Notes under the pieces: generated by a model
The model's input: only the letters and a program-made list of their open reading frames with translations
Database searches by the model: none
What the model was told of the DNA's origin: nothing
Assembly: GCF_900116665.1 (NCBI RefSeq)
Contig: NZ_FPBK01000009.1
Location: forward strand, 1-64,000
Origin: Pustulibacterium marinum
Lineage (GTDB): Bacteria; Bacteroidota; Bacteroidia; Flavobacteriales; Flavobacteriaceae
Reading direction: 5' to 3'
DNA length: 64,000 nucleotides
In this document: piece by piece, positions 20,254-30,385 of the stretch
Position numbering within the stretch: position 1 is the stretch's first letter
Layout of the letters: every line of letters starts with the position of its first letter
Program-made: the position numbers and the translations under genes

Positions 20254-23200
20254 ATGAAAACTATTTTTAAATGTATGCTTAACACAAAATGCCTACTCCT
20301 ACTGGCAGTGTTTTTTGCGCAAAACGCATTTTCACAGAGTACGAGTCAGGTATCAGGTACCATCACCTCTACAGATGGACAGCCGGTAGCTTTCGCAAAC
20401 GTTATCGTCAAAGGCACGAGTAACGGAACATCGGCAGATTTTGATGGTAACTATACTATTGAAGCAGCATCAGATGCTGTTTTGGTTTTTAGTTACATCG
20501 GTTTTAAAACACAGGAAATCCCTGTTAACAACCAAACTACTATTGATGTTACCATGCAAGATGACGTTGCTACACTAGATGAAGTAATCGTTGTTGGTTA
20601 TGGTACTCAAAAGAAAAAGGATTTAACCAGTTCTATTGCTGTAGTAGAATCTGACCAAATCCAAAAAAGACAAAGTACCACTGTTGCAGAAAGCTTACAA
20701 GGTTTAGCTGCGGGTGTAAATGTTCGTGGAGGTGGTTCTCCTGGACAAGAAGCTCAAATTGAAATTCGTGGTTTAAAAAACCTTCAAAATGCGAATCCGT
20801 TATATGTTATTGACGGAAACATTACGACAGCAAACCGCGATTTTAACCCAAATGACATTGAGTCTATTCAAATTTTAAAAGATGCTGCTGCCGCTGCAAT
20901 TTATGGTTCGCGTGCTGCTAATGGTGTAATCATCATTACTACCAAAAAAGGTAAAAAAGGACCATTGAAAATTGAAGTAAGTTCAAAAATGAGTATTACC
21001 GAAGTTCCTCGTTATGATCTTGCAGGTCAAGAGGAATTTGTGCGCCTAACGCACATGGCTCATGACAACGCTGGAATTCCAAGACAGAACTTAGATCTTT
21101 CTGTAAATACAGATTGGCAAGATGAAGTTTTTAGAACTGGATTAATTCAGGATCAAAACTTAAGTTTTTCCGGTGGTGGAGAAAATACCAATTTCTTTAT
21201 GTCTGCAAACTACTTTGGAAACAAAGGAACAGTAATAGACACAGATTTTGATAGACTTTCGTTCCGTGTTAATTCAAGCGGTACAAAAGGTATTTTCAAA
21301 ATTGGAGAAAATTTAGCTTTATCTAATTCTAAAACCAATGAAACCGGAGGTCCGGAAGCATTTAGAGGGAACCCTTTTATTGATGTAGTTAGAATGTTCC
21401 CAACTATTCCTGTAAGAGACGAAGACAATCCTGGAGGATATGGTTATGGTGAGCAAGGCGTTGCAAATACTTTTGCAGCAAACCCGGTTGCTATTGCAAA
21501 TTTGATAGACCGATCTTTAGAAAACTTTAGAATTAGAGGTAATATTTTTTCAGAATTACAACCATTTGAGTTCTTAAAGTATCGTTTAAATTTTGGGTAT
21601 GAAACTAGTTTCGATCATTTCCGTCACATTAGAAAAACAGGAAACTGGACCCTAAATCAACCTTACGAGCCATCTTTCATGAATGAAAATCGTGCTCAGT
21701 TCCAACGTAAATTATTAGAAAACACATTAAGCTTTTCTAAAGACTTCGGAAAACACAATGTAAATCTTGTAGCCGGTACAACGTATCAATCAGATATGTA
21801 CGAACAAATTAACGGTACTAAAAGAAACCTATTGGTTAATAATGCCAACGGACAATATTTTGATGTATTAGATCTTGGTGACAATCCACAAGTTGGTGGA
21901 TTTAGAACAGAATCTATCTTAATCTCTTATTTAGGTCGTTTAGAATACAACTATGATAACAAATACCTTTTAAACGCGGTAGTGCGTAGAGATGGTTCTT
22001 CAAAATTTAGCGATGCCAACAAATGGTCTAGCTTCCCATCTGTTTCTGCTGCATGGCGTTTGAGTAATGAATCTTTTTTCAATGTTGAAGAAATAAGCGA
22101 CTTAAAACTTCGTGTAAGTTATGGTGAACTTGGTAGTGGAAACATTGGAGAATATGAATATTTAGGATTCATAAACACTTTTGGAGCTGTTGTAATGGGT
22201 AACGAGCAATCATTAAACCCATCTGCTACACAGGTAAAACTTTCCAACTCAGAATTGAAATGGGAAATTTTAAAACAAACCAACTTTGGTGTAGATGTGA
22301 GTCTGTTTGACAACAAACTTACCGCAACTGCAGATTATTTCATCGCTCGTACAGAGAATGTATTATTTGGTTTCCCAATTCTATTATCTACAGGTAATGA
22401 TGGCGGTAACCCAATTGCAAACGCTGCAACTGTAGAAAACAGAGGTTTTGAATTCAACGTAAACTATAATCAACAAGTAAATGATGACTTTAGTTTTAAT
22501 GCTTCACTTAACCTTACAACACTTCGTAACGAACTAGTTTCTCTTGGTAACGGATTAAATGAAAGCATCCAAGGAAATACACTTACGGAAGCAGGACAAC
22601 CTGTAGGTATGTGGTATGTTTTACAAACCGATGGGCTATTCCAAAGCCAAGACGATGTAGAAAGCTATACAAACTCTGAAGGCGTAGTTATTCAACCAAC
22701 TTCTCAACCAGGAGATGTGAAATACAAAGATTTGAATGACGATGGTCAAATTACAAATGAAGATAAAACAGTAGTGGGTAGTCCTTGGCCAGATTTCCAA
22801 ATGGGCTTCAATGGAGGCTTTACCTATAAAAATGTTGATTTTTCAATGAACTGGATCGGTTCCTTTGGTGCCACAGTATACAACGGGTATAGAAGTATTG
22901 TAGAAAATGTAGACGGAGAGCATAACTATCCGGCAGGTATTCAACCTTGGACTCCAGAAAACCCAAATACCGATATTCCTAGAGCTGTTAACGGAAACAC
23001 TTTGAACAGCCGTGGAGATAGTGACCGTTGGTTAGAAGATGGCTCATTCGTGAGATTAAAATATGTAGGATTAGGATACAATTTCAAATCAGATCTTATT
23101 GAAAAAATTGGATTTAACAGAGCTAGAGTTAGCCTTTCAGCTCAAAACATTTTAACCATTACAAAGTATACCGGGTTAGATCCGGAATTCAGTAACGGAA

Positions 23201-23280
23201 ACATCTTTCAAAGAGGTGTAGACTTTGGATCGTTCCCTAACCTTCATACCTATTCTTTAGGCGTAGAATTCAGTTTCTAA
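20254..23280 (+). CDS. SusC-like TonB-linked outer-membrane glycan importer
   Basis: This 1008-residue protein has a signal peptide, a CarboxypepD_reg-like domain (about 30-110: VSGTITSTDGQPVAFANVIV), the SusC signature DEVIVVGYGTQKKKDLTSS, a plug domain (LYVIDGNI; AAAIYGSRAANGVIIITTKKGK) and a long barrel. It forms the outer-membrane channel capped by the SusD lipoprotein encoded 18 bp downstream. It is the first gene of an operon running to 31324. Confidence 0.96.
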   Translation: MKTIFKCMLNTKCLLLLAVFFAQNAFSQSTSQVSGTITSTDGQPVAFANVIVKGTSNGTSADFDGNYTIEAASDAVLVFSYIGFKTQEIPVNNQTTIDVTMQDDVATLDEVIVVGYGTQKKKDLTSSIAVVESDQIQKRQSTTVAESLQGLAAGVNVRGGGSPGQEAQIEIRGLKNLQNANPLYVIDGNITTANRDFNPNDIESIQILKDAAAAAIYGSRAANGVIIITTKKGKKGPLKIEVSSKMSITEVPRYDLAGQEEFVRLTHMAHDNAGIPRQNLDLSVNTDWQDEVFRTGLIQDQNLSFSGGGENTNFFMSANYFGNKGTVIDTDFDRLSFRVNSSGTKGIFKIGENLALSNSKTNETGGPEAFRGNPFIDVVRMFPTIPVRDEDNPGGYGYGEQGVANTFAANPVAIANLIDRSLENFRIRGNIFSELQPFEFLKYRLNFGYETSFDHFRHIRKTGNWTLNQPYEPSFMNENRAQFQRKLLENTLSFSKDFGKHNVNLVAGTTYQSDMYEQINGTKRNLLVNNANGQYFDVLDLGDNPQVGGFRTESILISYLGRLEYNYDNKYLLNAVVRRDGSSKFSDANKWSSFPSVSAAWRLSNESFFNVEEISDLKLRVSYGELGSGNIGEYEYLGFINTFGAVVMGNEQSLNPSATQVKLSNSELKWEILKQTNFGVDVSLFDNKLTATADYFIARTENVLFGFPILLSTGNDGGNPIANAATVENRGFEFNVNYNQQVNDDFSFNASLNLTTLRNELVSLGNGLNESIQGNTLTEAGQPVGMWYVLQTDGLFQSQDDVESYTNSEGVVIQPTSQPGDVKYKDLNDDGQITNEDKTVVGSPWPDFQMGFNGGFTYKNVDFSMNWIGSFGATVYNGYRSIVENVDGEHNYPAGIQPWTPENPNTDIPRAVNGNTLNSRGDSDRWLEDGSFVRLKYVGLGYNFKSDLIEKIGFNRARVSLSAQNILTITKYTGLDPEFSNGNIFQRGVDFGSFPNLHTYSLGVEFSF

Positions 23281-23298
23281 TAAAACACACAAGAAAAG

Positions 23299-24828
23299 AT
23301 GAAAAAATTTATAGCAATTAGCGCAGTCATATGTTCGCTTGTTACATTCAACGCATGTAACAAAGAAGAACTAGAAATTAACAACCCAAATGCCCTTACT
23401 ACAGACCAGTATTGGGCAACTCCAGATGATGCAGAGAAAGGCGTCAACTCTATCTACGCCATGTTTTATAAAGACGGGCTTTGGGCAAGATGGATTTATT
23501 TTAGACTTGATTTGGCATCGGATGAAGGCTTTAGTAAAAGTCCATGGGTAGAATTGGCAGACTGGACACGTTTCAAATATGTAAACTACAACTTCTGGGA
23601 GGGTAACAGTGTTACTTGGAGAGACTCTTACAAAGCAATTTTTAGAGCTAACCAAGTATTGGCAAACGTTCCTGATATTACTTTTGAAGACGAATCAAGA
23701 AAGAACTCTATCATTGCAGAAGCAAAATTTCTTAGAGCATTCCACTATTTTTATTTAGTTGAACTTTGGGAAAACATTCCATTAATTTTAGAGCCTTCTA
23801 CCCCACAAGACCTTCCATTACAAAGCAATAAGGAAGAAGTATATGCTCAGATAGAAATGGACTTGAATGATGCATTCAATGATCTTCCTGCAACTTGGGA
23901 TGCCAGCGATGTTGGTCGCCCAACTAAAGGAGCTGCAAAAGCAATGCTTGCAAAATTATACATGCAAGATCATGACTATACACAGGCAAAAGCTGCATTG
24001 GAATATTTAATTACAGGAAGTGGAGCCATGTATAGCTTGGTAGATAATTTCCAAGATAACTTCACCCACTTAAATGAAAACAATGAAGAATCTGTTTTCG
24101 AAATTCAATATGGAGATCAGCGTTTAGGTGGTACAGGAGAAGGTGCTGCAGCATCAGTTTCTTCTACCAGAGCACAATTCTTTGCACCGAGAGGTATTGG
24201 CTGGTCAGATGGTCAAGCAAGATGGTGGATAGTAGATCTTTTCAAAGAAGAAGCAAACCAAAACGGCGGTATCGATGAAAGACTTCAATACTCATTATTC
24301 TATCCAGATCTAGAAGCTGATTTTGGACTACAAACCTACGGTAGATCTTGGGAATGGAATGCTGATGAAGCTTGGTTCAAAAAAGGATCTAGAGACTACT
24401 ACCGTAACAATGAAGATTATTACAACGAAGTAAATTATCGTTTAATTCGTTATGCAGATATTCTTTTAATGTATGCTGAAGCATTGAACGAACTAGACAT
24501 GACTGCAGATGCATATGCATATGTAGATATGGTAAGAGCACGTGCAAATATGGCTCCGTTAGCCACTGCATATCCTGCTATAGGAAATGATCATGACATG
24601 TTTTTAGAAAGATTGAAAAAAGAAAGAGTCTTGGAACTTTGTGGTGAAAGTGTTCGCTATTTAGATCTAAAAAGATGGGGAGCATTTGATTCTCAAAGTG
24701 CTATTGATGAAATTATCACAAGAGATTCTGATTTTGAAAACTTCGTGGTTGGTAAAACAAACATTCTCCCAATTCCTCAAGCAGAGGTAGAAAACAACCC
24801 AAATTTTGAACAAAATCCTGGTTATTAA
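23299..24828 (+). CDS. SusD/RagB-family surface glycan-binding lipoprotein
   Basis: This 509-residue protein carries a lipoprotein signal (FNACNKEE, Cys about 20) and a TPR-rich SusD fold: RAFHYFYLVELWENIPLI, GAAKAMLAKLYM and a C-terminal RYADILLMYAEALNEL helix. It captures glycan at the cell surface and hands it to the SusC-like partner directly upstream. The ligand cannot be read from sequence; the neighbouring enzymes point to a pentose-containing hemicellulose. Confidence 0.95.
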   Translation: MKKFIAISAVICSLVTFNACNKEELEINNPNALTTDQYWATPDDAEKGVNSIYAMFYKDGLWARWIYFRLDLASDEGFSKSPWVELADWTRFKYVNYNFWEGNSVTWRDSYKAIFRANQVLANVPDITFEDESRKNSIIAEAKFLRAFHYFYLVELWENIPLILEPSTPQDLPLQSNKEEVYAQIEMDLNDAFNDLPATWDASDVGRPTKGAAKAMLAKLYMQDHDYTQAKAALEYLITGSGAMYSLVDNFQDNFTHLNENNEESVFEIQYGDQRLGGTGEGAAASVSSTRAQFFAPRGIGWSDGQARWWIVDLFKEEANQNGGIDERLQYSLFYPDLEADFGLQTYGRSWEWNADEAWFKKGSRDYYRNNEDYYNEVNYRLIRYADILLMYAEALNELDMTADAYAYVDMVRARANMAPLATAYPAIGNDHDMFLERLKKERVLELCGESVRYLDLKRWGAFDSQSAIDEIITRDSDFENFVVGKTNILPIPQAEVENNPNFEQNPGY

Positions 24829-24845
24829 TTAAATGAATGATTTTT

Positions 24846-24871
24846 CCTGAGGTAACAAAAGTTGCCTCAGG
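24846..24871 (+). terminator. Intergenic hairpin after susD (attenuator or processing site)
   Basis: CCTGAGGTAAC-AAAA-GTTGCCTCAGG is an 11 bp stem with one mismatch, 18 bp after the susD stop, followed by a weak T-rich stretch. It could reduce readthrough or protect the susCD part of the mRNA. Confidence 0.5.
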
Positions 24872-24890
24872 AATTTTAATAATACACAAA

Positions 24891-26081
24891 ATGATACGTC
24901 AAAAAATACAACTTAAAAAGCTACTAGCTATTGGTTTTATTGCGTTCTCTTTATTTTCTTGTGATTCAAATCAAAAAGAAAAAAGTAAAGAAGTAGCCAA
25001 TACTCCAAAAGAAGAAACTACCAAAAGAGAAATTTGGACTAAAAAACAAGCTAACGATTGGTATGCAGCACAACCTTGGTATGTTGGTGCCAATTTTAAC
25101 CCAAGCACAGCCATCAATCAGTTAGAAATGTGGCAGGCTGACTCTTTTGACACGGCCACTATAGATAAAGAACTTGGTTGGGCAGAAGAGATTGGAATGA
25201 ATGCCATGCGCGTTTACCTGCACGATTTATTATACAAGCAAGATCCTGAAGGTTTCTTTAAAAGAATGGATGAGTATCTTGCTATTGCAGATAAGCATCA
25301 TATAAAAACCCTATTTGTATTGTTTGATTCTTGTTGGGATCCTTTCCCTGCATTAGGTACACAAAGAGCTCCAAAACCACATGTACACAATTCTGGTTGG
25401 GTACAAAGTCCTGGTCAAAAAGTACTACAAGATTCAACTCAATACAGCCGATTAGAAAAATATGTAAAGGCTACTGTTGGCCATTTTAATAACGATGAAA
25501 GAATTTTAGGTTGGGACGTTTGGAATGAACCTGATAACATGACAGGCCCTTCGTATGAAGCTGTAGAAATTGCAAACAAGAAAGAACTTGTATACAATTT
25601 ATTAGGTCAAGTGTTTGAATGGGCTCGTTCAGAAAACCCAAGTCAGCCATTAACTTCTGGTATTTGGATAGGAGATTGGGCAAACCACGATACTATGGAA
25701 AAAATGCATAAACTACAAGTAACACAGTCTGATGTTATTTCTTTCCACAATTACGAAACACCAGAAATCTTCGAAACAAAAATTAAGCAATTGCAACGTT
25801 ATGGCAAACCATTATTATGTACAGAATATATGGCTAGACCTAACGGAAGTACTTTTCAAGGTTTCCTTCCAATAGCAAAAAAATACAACGTTGCTATGTT
25901 TAATTGGGGATTGGTTGATGGTAAATCGCAAACTAAATACCCATGGGACAGTTGGACAAAAACTTACACTGCAGAACCAGAAGAATGGTTCCATGAAGTT
26001 TTCCACACCGACGGAACTCCATATAAAACCGAAGAAACAGAATTCATCAAAAAAATCACATCCGAAGTAAATTCAAAATAA
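24891..26081 (+). CDS. Lipoprotein clan GH-A (GH5-like) glycoside hydrolase, copy 1
   Basis: This 396-residue protein has a lipoprotein signal (AFSLFSCDSN) and a TIM-barrel hydrolase domain. The acid/base Glu lies in WDVWNEPDN and the likely nucleophile Glu in LLCTEYMARP, the GH-A arrangement. Family members of this type are often labelled cellulase or 1,4-beta-xylanase without biochemical proof. The start is ATG at 24891; the frame upstream to 24837 overlaps the hairpin and lacks a signal. It is closely related to the gene at 28164-29213. Confidence 0.8.
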   Translation: MIRQKIQLKKLLAIGFIAFSLFSCDSNQKEKSKEVANTPKEETTKREIWTKKQANDWYAAQPWYVGANFNPSTAINQLEMWQADSFDTATIDKELGWAEEIGMNAMRVYLHDLLYKQDPEGFFKRMDEYLAIADKHHIKTLFVLFDSCWDPFPALGTQRAPKPHVHNSGWVQSPGQKVLQDSTQYSRLEKYVKATVGHFNNDERILGWDVWNEPDNMTGPSYEAVEIANKKELVYNLLGQVFEWARSENPSQPLTSGIWIGDWANHDTMEKMHKLQVTQSDVISFHNYETPEIFETKIKQLQRYGKPLLCTEYMARPNGSTFQGFLPIAKKYNVAMFNWGLVDGKSQTKYPWDSWTKTYTAEPEEWFHEVFHTDGTPYKTEETEFIKKITSEVNSK

Positions 26082-26087
26082 AAAATT

Positions 26088-27128
26088 ATGCTGAATAAGG
26101 TAGTGTTAAATTTCATGTTTTTAGTATTGTTTACTGTGTATTGTTTCTCTCAGCAACCTGATCTACCCGGTCAGGTTGTTGCAGGAGAACAAGCTACCAA
26201 TCAAGCTTATCTTTTTGCCCACATGACGCATCAAGATTATGGTAGGCTTTACTATTCTGTAAGTACAGACGGTTTACACTGGCAAACATTAAACAATGGT
26301 AAACGTGTTTTTGATGCCTATCAAGGGCATCCAGATATTGTAAAAGGGCCAGATAACGCCTATTACATGGCTGGCAACACTAGTGATGCAGATCCAGACA
26401 TTACTATTTGGAAAACAACAGATTTGATTACGTGGAAAAAACATAGCACCTACACGCCTAATTTAAAACAAGTAGAAGGTTACCCAAACCCACTACAGCG
26501 TATTGGTGCCCCAAAATTATATTTTGATGAGCCTTCTGGTAAATTTATCATGACGTGGCATACACCACACAAAGAAGGTATCCCAGGTGATGGCGAGCGC
26601 TATTGGGCAAGCCAACGTACCTTGTATGTACTTTCTAAAGATTTAAAAACTTTTGAAGGCAACCCTAAAATGCTATTCGATTGGGATTTTGGTACCATCG
26701 ATGTATTTATTCGCAAAATAGACAATAGTTATTATGCTATTTTAAAAGATGAAACATACCCAACATTATATTGGCCTACCGGTAAAACCGTACGTATAGC
26801 CAGAGCTAAATCGCTTCTTGGGCCGTATTCGCTGCCCGAGGAGCCTATTAGCCCAAATTTTAGAGAAGCTCCTACCCTTATACCATCTCCAAATGATAAA
26901 ATTTGGTATTTGTATTACGAGCAATATCCTGGTGTTTCCTACGGATTATCTGTTGCCGATAATTTAAATGGTCCATGGTTTCAGGCTTCAGGATATACGT
27001 TTTACAGCGATTGGGATAAGTACAATTTGCCAGAACACGTGAGACATGGTTGTATGATTACCATTTCTACTAAAGAATACGATAACTTGATACAAGAATT
27101 TGGAATTACAACAACAAATGAAAAATAA
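26088..27128 (+). CDS. Secreted GH43-type five-bladed propeller glycosidase
   Basis: This 346-residue protein has a signal peptide (ending FSQ about 22). Repeated propeller motifs and three candidate catalytic acids fit clan GH-F: Asp in GHPDIVKG, Asp in TIDVFIRK and Glu in REAPTLIPS. GYGRLYYSVS-like text (QDYGRLYYSVSTDGLHW) recalls exo-arabinofuranosidases. Alpha-L-arabinofuranosidase or related activity is inferred. Its last codons overlap the start of the next gene by 11 bp. Confidence 0.75.
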   Translation: MLNKVVLNFMFLVLFTVYCFSQQPDLPGQVVAGEQATNQAYLFAHMTHQDYGRLYYSVSTDGLHWQTLNNGKRVFDAYQGHPDIVKGPDNAYYMAGNTSDADPDITIWKTTDLITWKKHSTYTPNLKQVEGYPNPLQRIGAPKLYFDEPSGKFIMTWHTPHKEGIPGDGERYWASQRTLYVLSKDLKTFEGNPKMLFDWDFGTIDVFIRKIDNSYYAILKDETYPTLYWPTGKTVRIARAKSLLGPYSLPEEPISPNFREAPTLIPSPNDKIWYLYYEQYPGVSYGLSVADNLNGPWFQASGYTFYSDWDKYNLPEHVRHGCMITISTKEYDNLIQEFGITTTNEK

Positions 27129-28143
27129 ACTATTGCTATTGATGCTGCTTGCGTTTGGTAGTCTATTCGCACAGCATAAAACTTTTCAAAACCCATTATT
27201 ACCAAGCGGTGCAGATCCCTTTAGCACATACCACGATGGGTATTATTATTACACGCATACTTTGGGCGATAAATTAATGCTTTGGAAAACAAAAAACCTT
27301 GCAGACCTTAAAAATGCCGAAAGTAAATTGATATGGACACCTCCTACTGGCACCATGTATTCTAAAGAAATATGGGCTCCTGAGTTTCATATTATCAACA
27401 ATAAATGGTATGTATATTTTGCTGCCGATGATGGCGACAACAACAACCATAGAATGTTTGTGTTAGAAAACACATCTTCAGACCCATTTAAAGGTACTTG
27501 GGAGTTTAAAGGTAAAATAGACACACACCCAGACCGTTGGGCTATAGATGCCAATGTGTATAACTACAACAACCAATTGTACATGATTTGGTCTGGTTGG
27601 GAAGGTAAAACCAACGGCCAACAAAACATTTACATTGCTAAAATGAAAAACCCTTGGACCTTAGAAGGTAATAGAATTTTAATTTCTGAACCTACCTACA
27701 ATTGGGAAAAACAAGGAGATTTAGATGATGCTATTAATCCGCCGCATGTTAGCGTTAACGAAGGCCCACAGTTTTTAGCACACAACAACAAGCTATTTAT
27801 TGTGTTTTCGGCAAACGGATGCTGGACAGATTTTTACAACCTAGGGTTACTAGAACTTAAAGGCGATAATCCTTTAGGCCCTCAAAACTGGGTAAAACAC
27901 AGTCAGCCTATCTTCACCAAAAATGAAGAAAATGGGGTGTACGCTCCAGGGCATAATTCGTTCTTTACATCTCCAGACGGAACAGAAGATTGGATTCTTT
28001 TTCACGCCAACGATAACCCAGGCGAAGGCTGTGGAACAAAACGTTCGCCACGCATGCAAAAAATAGAATGGAATGAAGATGGTACTCCAAACCTTGGCAT
28101 TCCGGTATCTAACAAAACTATATTAGAAATTCCTTCAGAATAA
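27118..28143 (+). CDS. Secreted GH43 glycosidase (arabinofuranosidase/xylosidase type)
   Basis: This 341-residue protein starts at ATG 27118 inside the end of the previous gene, giving the signal MKNKLLLLMLLAFGSLFAQ. Catalytic candidates are Asp in SGADPFSTYHDG, Asp in WAIDANVY and Glu in VNEGPQFL, with IWAPEFHIINNKWYVYFAA typical of GH43. An exo-acting alpha-L-arabinofuranosidase role fits best. It is translationally coupled to its neighbour. Confidence 0.85.
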   Translation: MKNKLLLLMLLAFGSLFAQHKTFQNPLLPSGADPFSTYHDGYYYYTHTLGDKLMLWKTKNLADLKNAESKLIWTPPTGTMYSKEIWAPEFHIINNKWYVYFAADDGDNNNHRMFVLENTSSDPFKGTWEFKGKIDTHPDRWAIDANVYNYNNQLYMIWSGWEGKTNGQQNIYIAKMKNPWTLEGNRILISEPTYNWEKQGDLDDAINPPHVSVNEGPQFLAHNNKLFIVFSANGCWTDFYNLGLLELKGDNPLGPQNWVKHSQPIFTKNEENGVYAPGHNSFFTSPDGTEDWILFHANDNPGEGCGTKRSPRMQKIEWNEDGTPNLGIPVSNKTILEIPSE

Positions 28144-28163
28144 AACCAAATACAACATACAAC

Positions 28164-29213
28164 ATGAAAAAAATACTAACACTTATTGCGTGTATTGCTA
28201 GCATTACCGCTATAGCTCAAGGGCAAAAATGGAGTAAAGAAAAAGCAGACCAATGGTATGCAGAACACCAATGGATAACAGGTGCAAACTTTATACCTAG
28301 CAATGCCATTAATCAATTAGAAATGTGGCAAGAAGCTACTTTTGATACCGAAACTATAGACCGCGAATTGGGCTATGCCGAAGGTATTGGTTTTAACACC
28401 ATGCGTGTATACTTGCACAGTTTGGCGTACAAAGCAGATAAAAAAGGCTTTAAAAAACGTGTAGACGAATATTTAAAAATTGCCAACAAACACCATATAC
28501 AAACCATTTTTGTAATTTTTGATGACTGTTGGAACAAAGACCCAAAAATGGGTGTACAGCCAGAACCAAAAACAGGTATTCACAACAGCGGTTGGGCTCA
28601 AGATCCTGGATATCCTGCATCAAAAGATAGAGCAAACGATAAAGAACTAGAGGCATATGTAAAAGATGTATTAACCACTTTTGGTAAAGACGAACGTATT
28701 TTGTTGTGGGATTTATACAACGAACCTGGTAACAATGGTAAAGGCAACGAAACATTACCATTACTTAAAAATGTATTTAAATGGGCTCGCGAAGCAAACC
28801 CACAGCAACCAATTTCTGCTGGGTTATGGAAGTGGGATTACCAAGAACTAAATACATTTCAAGCACAAAACTCAGATATTTTAACATACCACTGTTATGA
28901 TACTCCAGAGGCTCACCAAAGAATCATCAACCTTTTAAAAACGCACAACTTGCCGATGATTTGTACAGAGTATATGGCAAGAACGCGAAATAATAACTTT
29001 GCCAACACCTTACCTATGTTGAAAAAAGAACATATTGGGGCAATAAACTGGGGCTTAGTAAATGGTAAAACCAACACTATTTTTGCTTGGGATACGCCAA
29101 TAGATTCTGGTGAAGAACCAAATGTATGGTTTCACGATGTGTTTAGAAAAGACGGTACACCTTACCGTAAAGATGAAACCGATTTAATTAAAAAATTAAA
29201 CACAGAAAAGTAA
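28164..29213 (+). CDS. Secreted clan GH-A (GH5-like) glycoside hydrolase, copy 2
   Basis: This 349-residue paralogue of the 24891 gene has a cleavable signal (MKKILTLIACIASITAIAQ) instead of a lipoprotein one. Catalytic candidates are Glu in WDLYNEPGN and Glu in MICTEYMAR; the whole barrel aligns, including NQLEMWQEATFDTETIDREL. One copy anchored and one periplasmic or released suggests stepwise attack on the same substrate. Its stop overlaps the next start (TAATG). Confidence 0.8.
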   Translation: MKKILTLIACIASITAIAQGQKWSKEKADQWYAEHQWITGANFIPSNAINQLEMWQEATFDTETIDRELGYAEGIGFNTMRVYLHSLAYKADKKGFKKRVDEYLKIANKHHIQTIFVIFDDCWNKDPKMGVQPEPKTGIHNSGWAQDPGYPASKDRANDKELEAYVKDVLTTFGKDERILLWDLYNEPGNNGKGNETLPLLKNVFKWAREANPQQPISAGLWKWDYQELNTFQAQNSDILTYHCYDTPEAHQRIINLLKTHNLPMICTEYMARTRNNNFANTLPMLKKEHIGAINWGLVNGKTNTIFAWDTPIDSGEEPNVWFHDVFRKDGTPYRKDETDLIKKLNTEK

Positions 29214-30382
29214 TGAAAGGACTCAAACATATAGCGGTAGCTGCTTTGCTATCGCTTACTTTCTTTGCCTGTAACGATGCAAAAAAACCGGTAGAAACGG
29301 TACAAGAAGAAAGTAAACCTATGGTAGATACACATCTTAAAAAAGAAGATTTTGAAGCTACTATAAACGATAAAAACACCAGCTTATATTTTATTGAAGA
29401 CAACAACATTATGGTAGCGTTTACCAATTATGGTGCGCGCATTGTTGGTCTTTGGGTTCCCGATAAAGATGGCAACATGACAGATGTTGTGGTTGGTGTA
29501 AACAGTGTTGAAGGTTTTCAAAACTCAACCGAACCTTACTTTGGTGGTACCATTGGGCGTGTAGGTAATAGAATTGCCAAAGGTACTTTTTCTTTAGAGG
29601 GTGAAACCTATCACATACCACTTAACAACGGAGCAAATAGCTTACATGGTGGTACAAAAGGTTTTCAAGATATTGTTTGGGATGTAGCACAACCCAATAA
29701 AAAAACATTGGTATTTACCTACCATTCGCCAGATGGCGAAGAAGGCTTTCCAGGTAACTTAGATGTAGAAGTAACCTATAGCATTACAGCAAACAACACA
29801 TTGCAAATGCAATACAAAGCTGTAACAGATAAAGCTACCCCTGTAAACCTTACCAACCATGCATTTTTTAATTTGAATGGTGAAGGTAGTGGTACTATTT
29901 TAAACCATAACGTAATGATTAATGCCGATGCGTTTACACCAGTAGACGAAGGCTTAATACCTTTTGGTACATTAAAAGAAGTAGCTAATACACCTTTTGA
30001 TTTTACTACCTTTCATACTATTGGAGAACGTATTAAAACCGAAAACGAACAGTTGAAAAATGGTGTTGGATATGACCATAACTTTGCCTTAAATACAACA
30101 TCAAAAGATATGACTCATGCTGCAACTGTAGTAGGAGACAAATCTGGTATTGAAATGAAAGTATATACCGAAGAACCTGGCTTACAGTTTTACAGCGGTA
30201 ACTTTATGCAAGGTAAAAACACCTTTAAATCTGGTGCAAAAGATGAGTTTAGAACTGCTTTTGCTATGGAAACACAACATTTTCCTGATGCAGTAAACCA
30301 ACCTGATTTTGAGTCTATTATTCTACAACCAGGCAAAACGTATTTAACAACCTCAACCTATCAATTTAGTATAGCAAAATAA
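29213..30382 (+). CDS. galM: Aldose 1-epimerase (mutarotase), lipoprotein
   Basis: This 389-residue protein has a lipoprotein signal (LTFFACND) and a galactose-mutarotase fold: NRIAKGTF, the catalytic His region NLTNHAFFNLNG, GYDHNFAL and catalytic Glu in TEEPGLQFYSGN. It interconverts anomers of released sugars in the periplasm. It is coupled by a 1 bp overlap to the GH5-like gene before it. Confidence 0.92.
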   Translation: MKGLKHIAVAALLSLTFFACNDAKKPVETVQEESKPMVDTHLKKEDFEATINDKNTSLYFIEDNNIMVAFTNYGARIVGLWVPDKDGNMTDVVVGVNSVEGFQNSTEPYFGGTIGRVGNRIAKGTFSLEGETYHIPLNNGANSLHGGTKGFQDIVWDVAQPNKKTLVFTYHSPDGEEGFPGNLDVEVTYSITANNTLQMQYKAVTDKATPVNLTNHAFFNLNGEGSGTILNHNVMINADAFTPVDEGLIPFGTLKEVANTPFDFTTFHTIGERIKTENEQLKNGVGYDHNFALNTTSKDMTHAATVVGDKSGIEMKVYTEEPGLQFYSGNFMQGKNTFKSGAKDEFRTAFAMETQHFPDAVNQPDFESIILQPGKTYLTTSTYQFSIAK

Positions 30383-30385
30383 CGT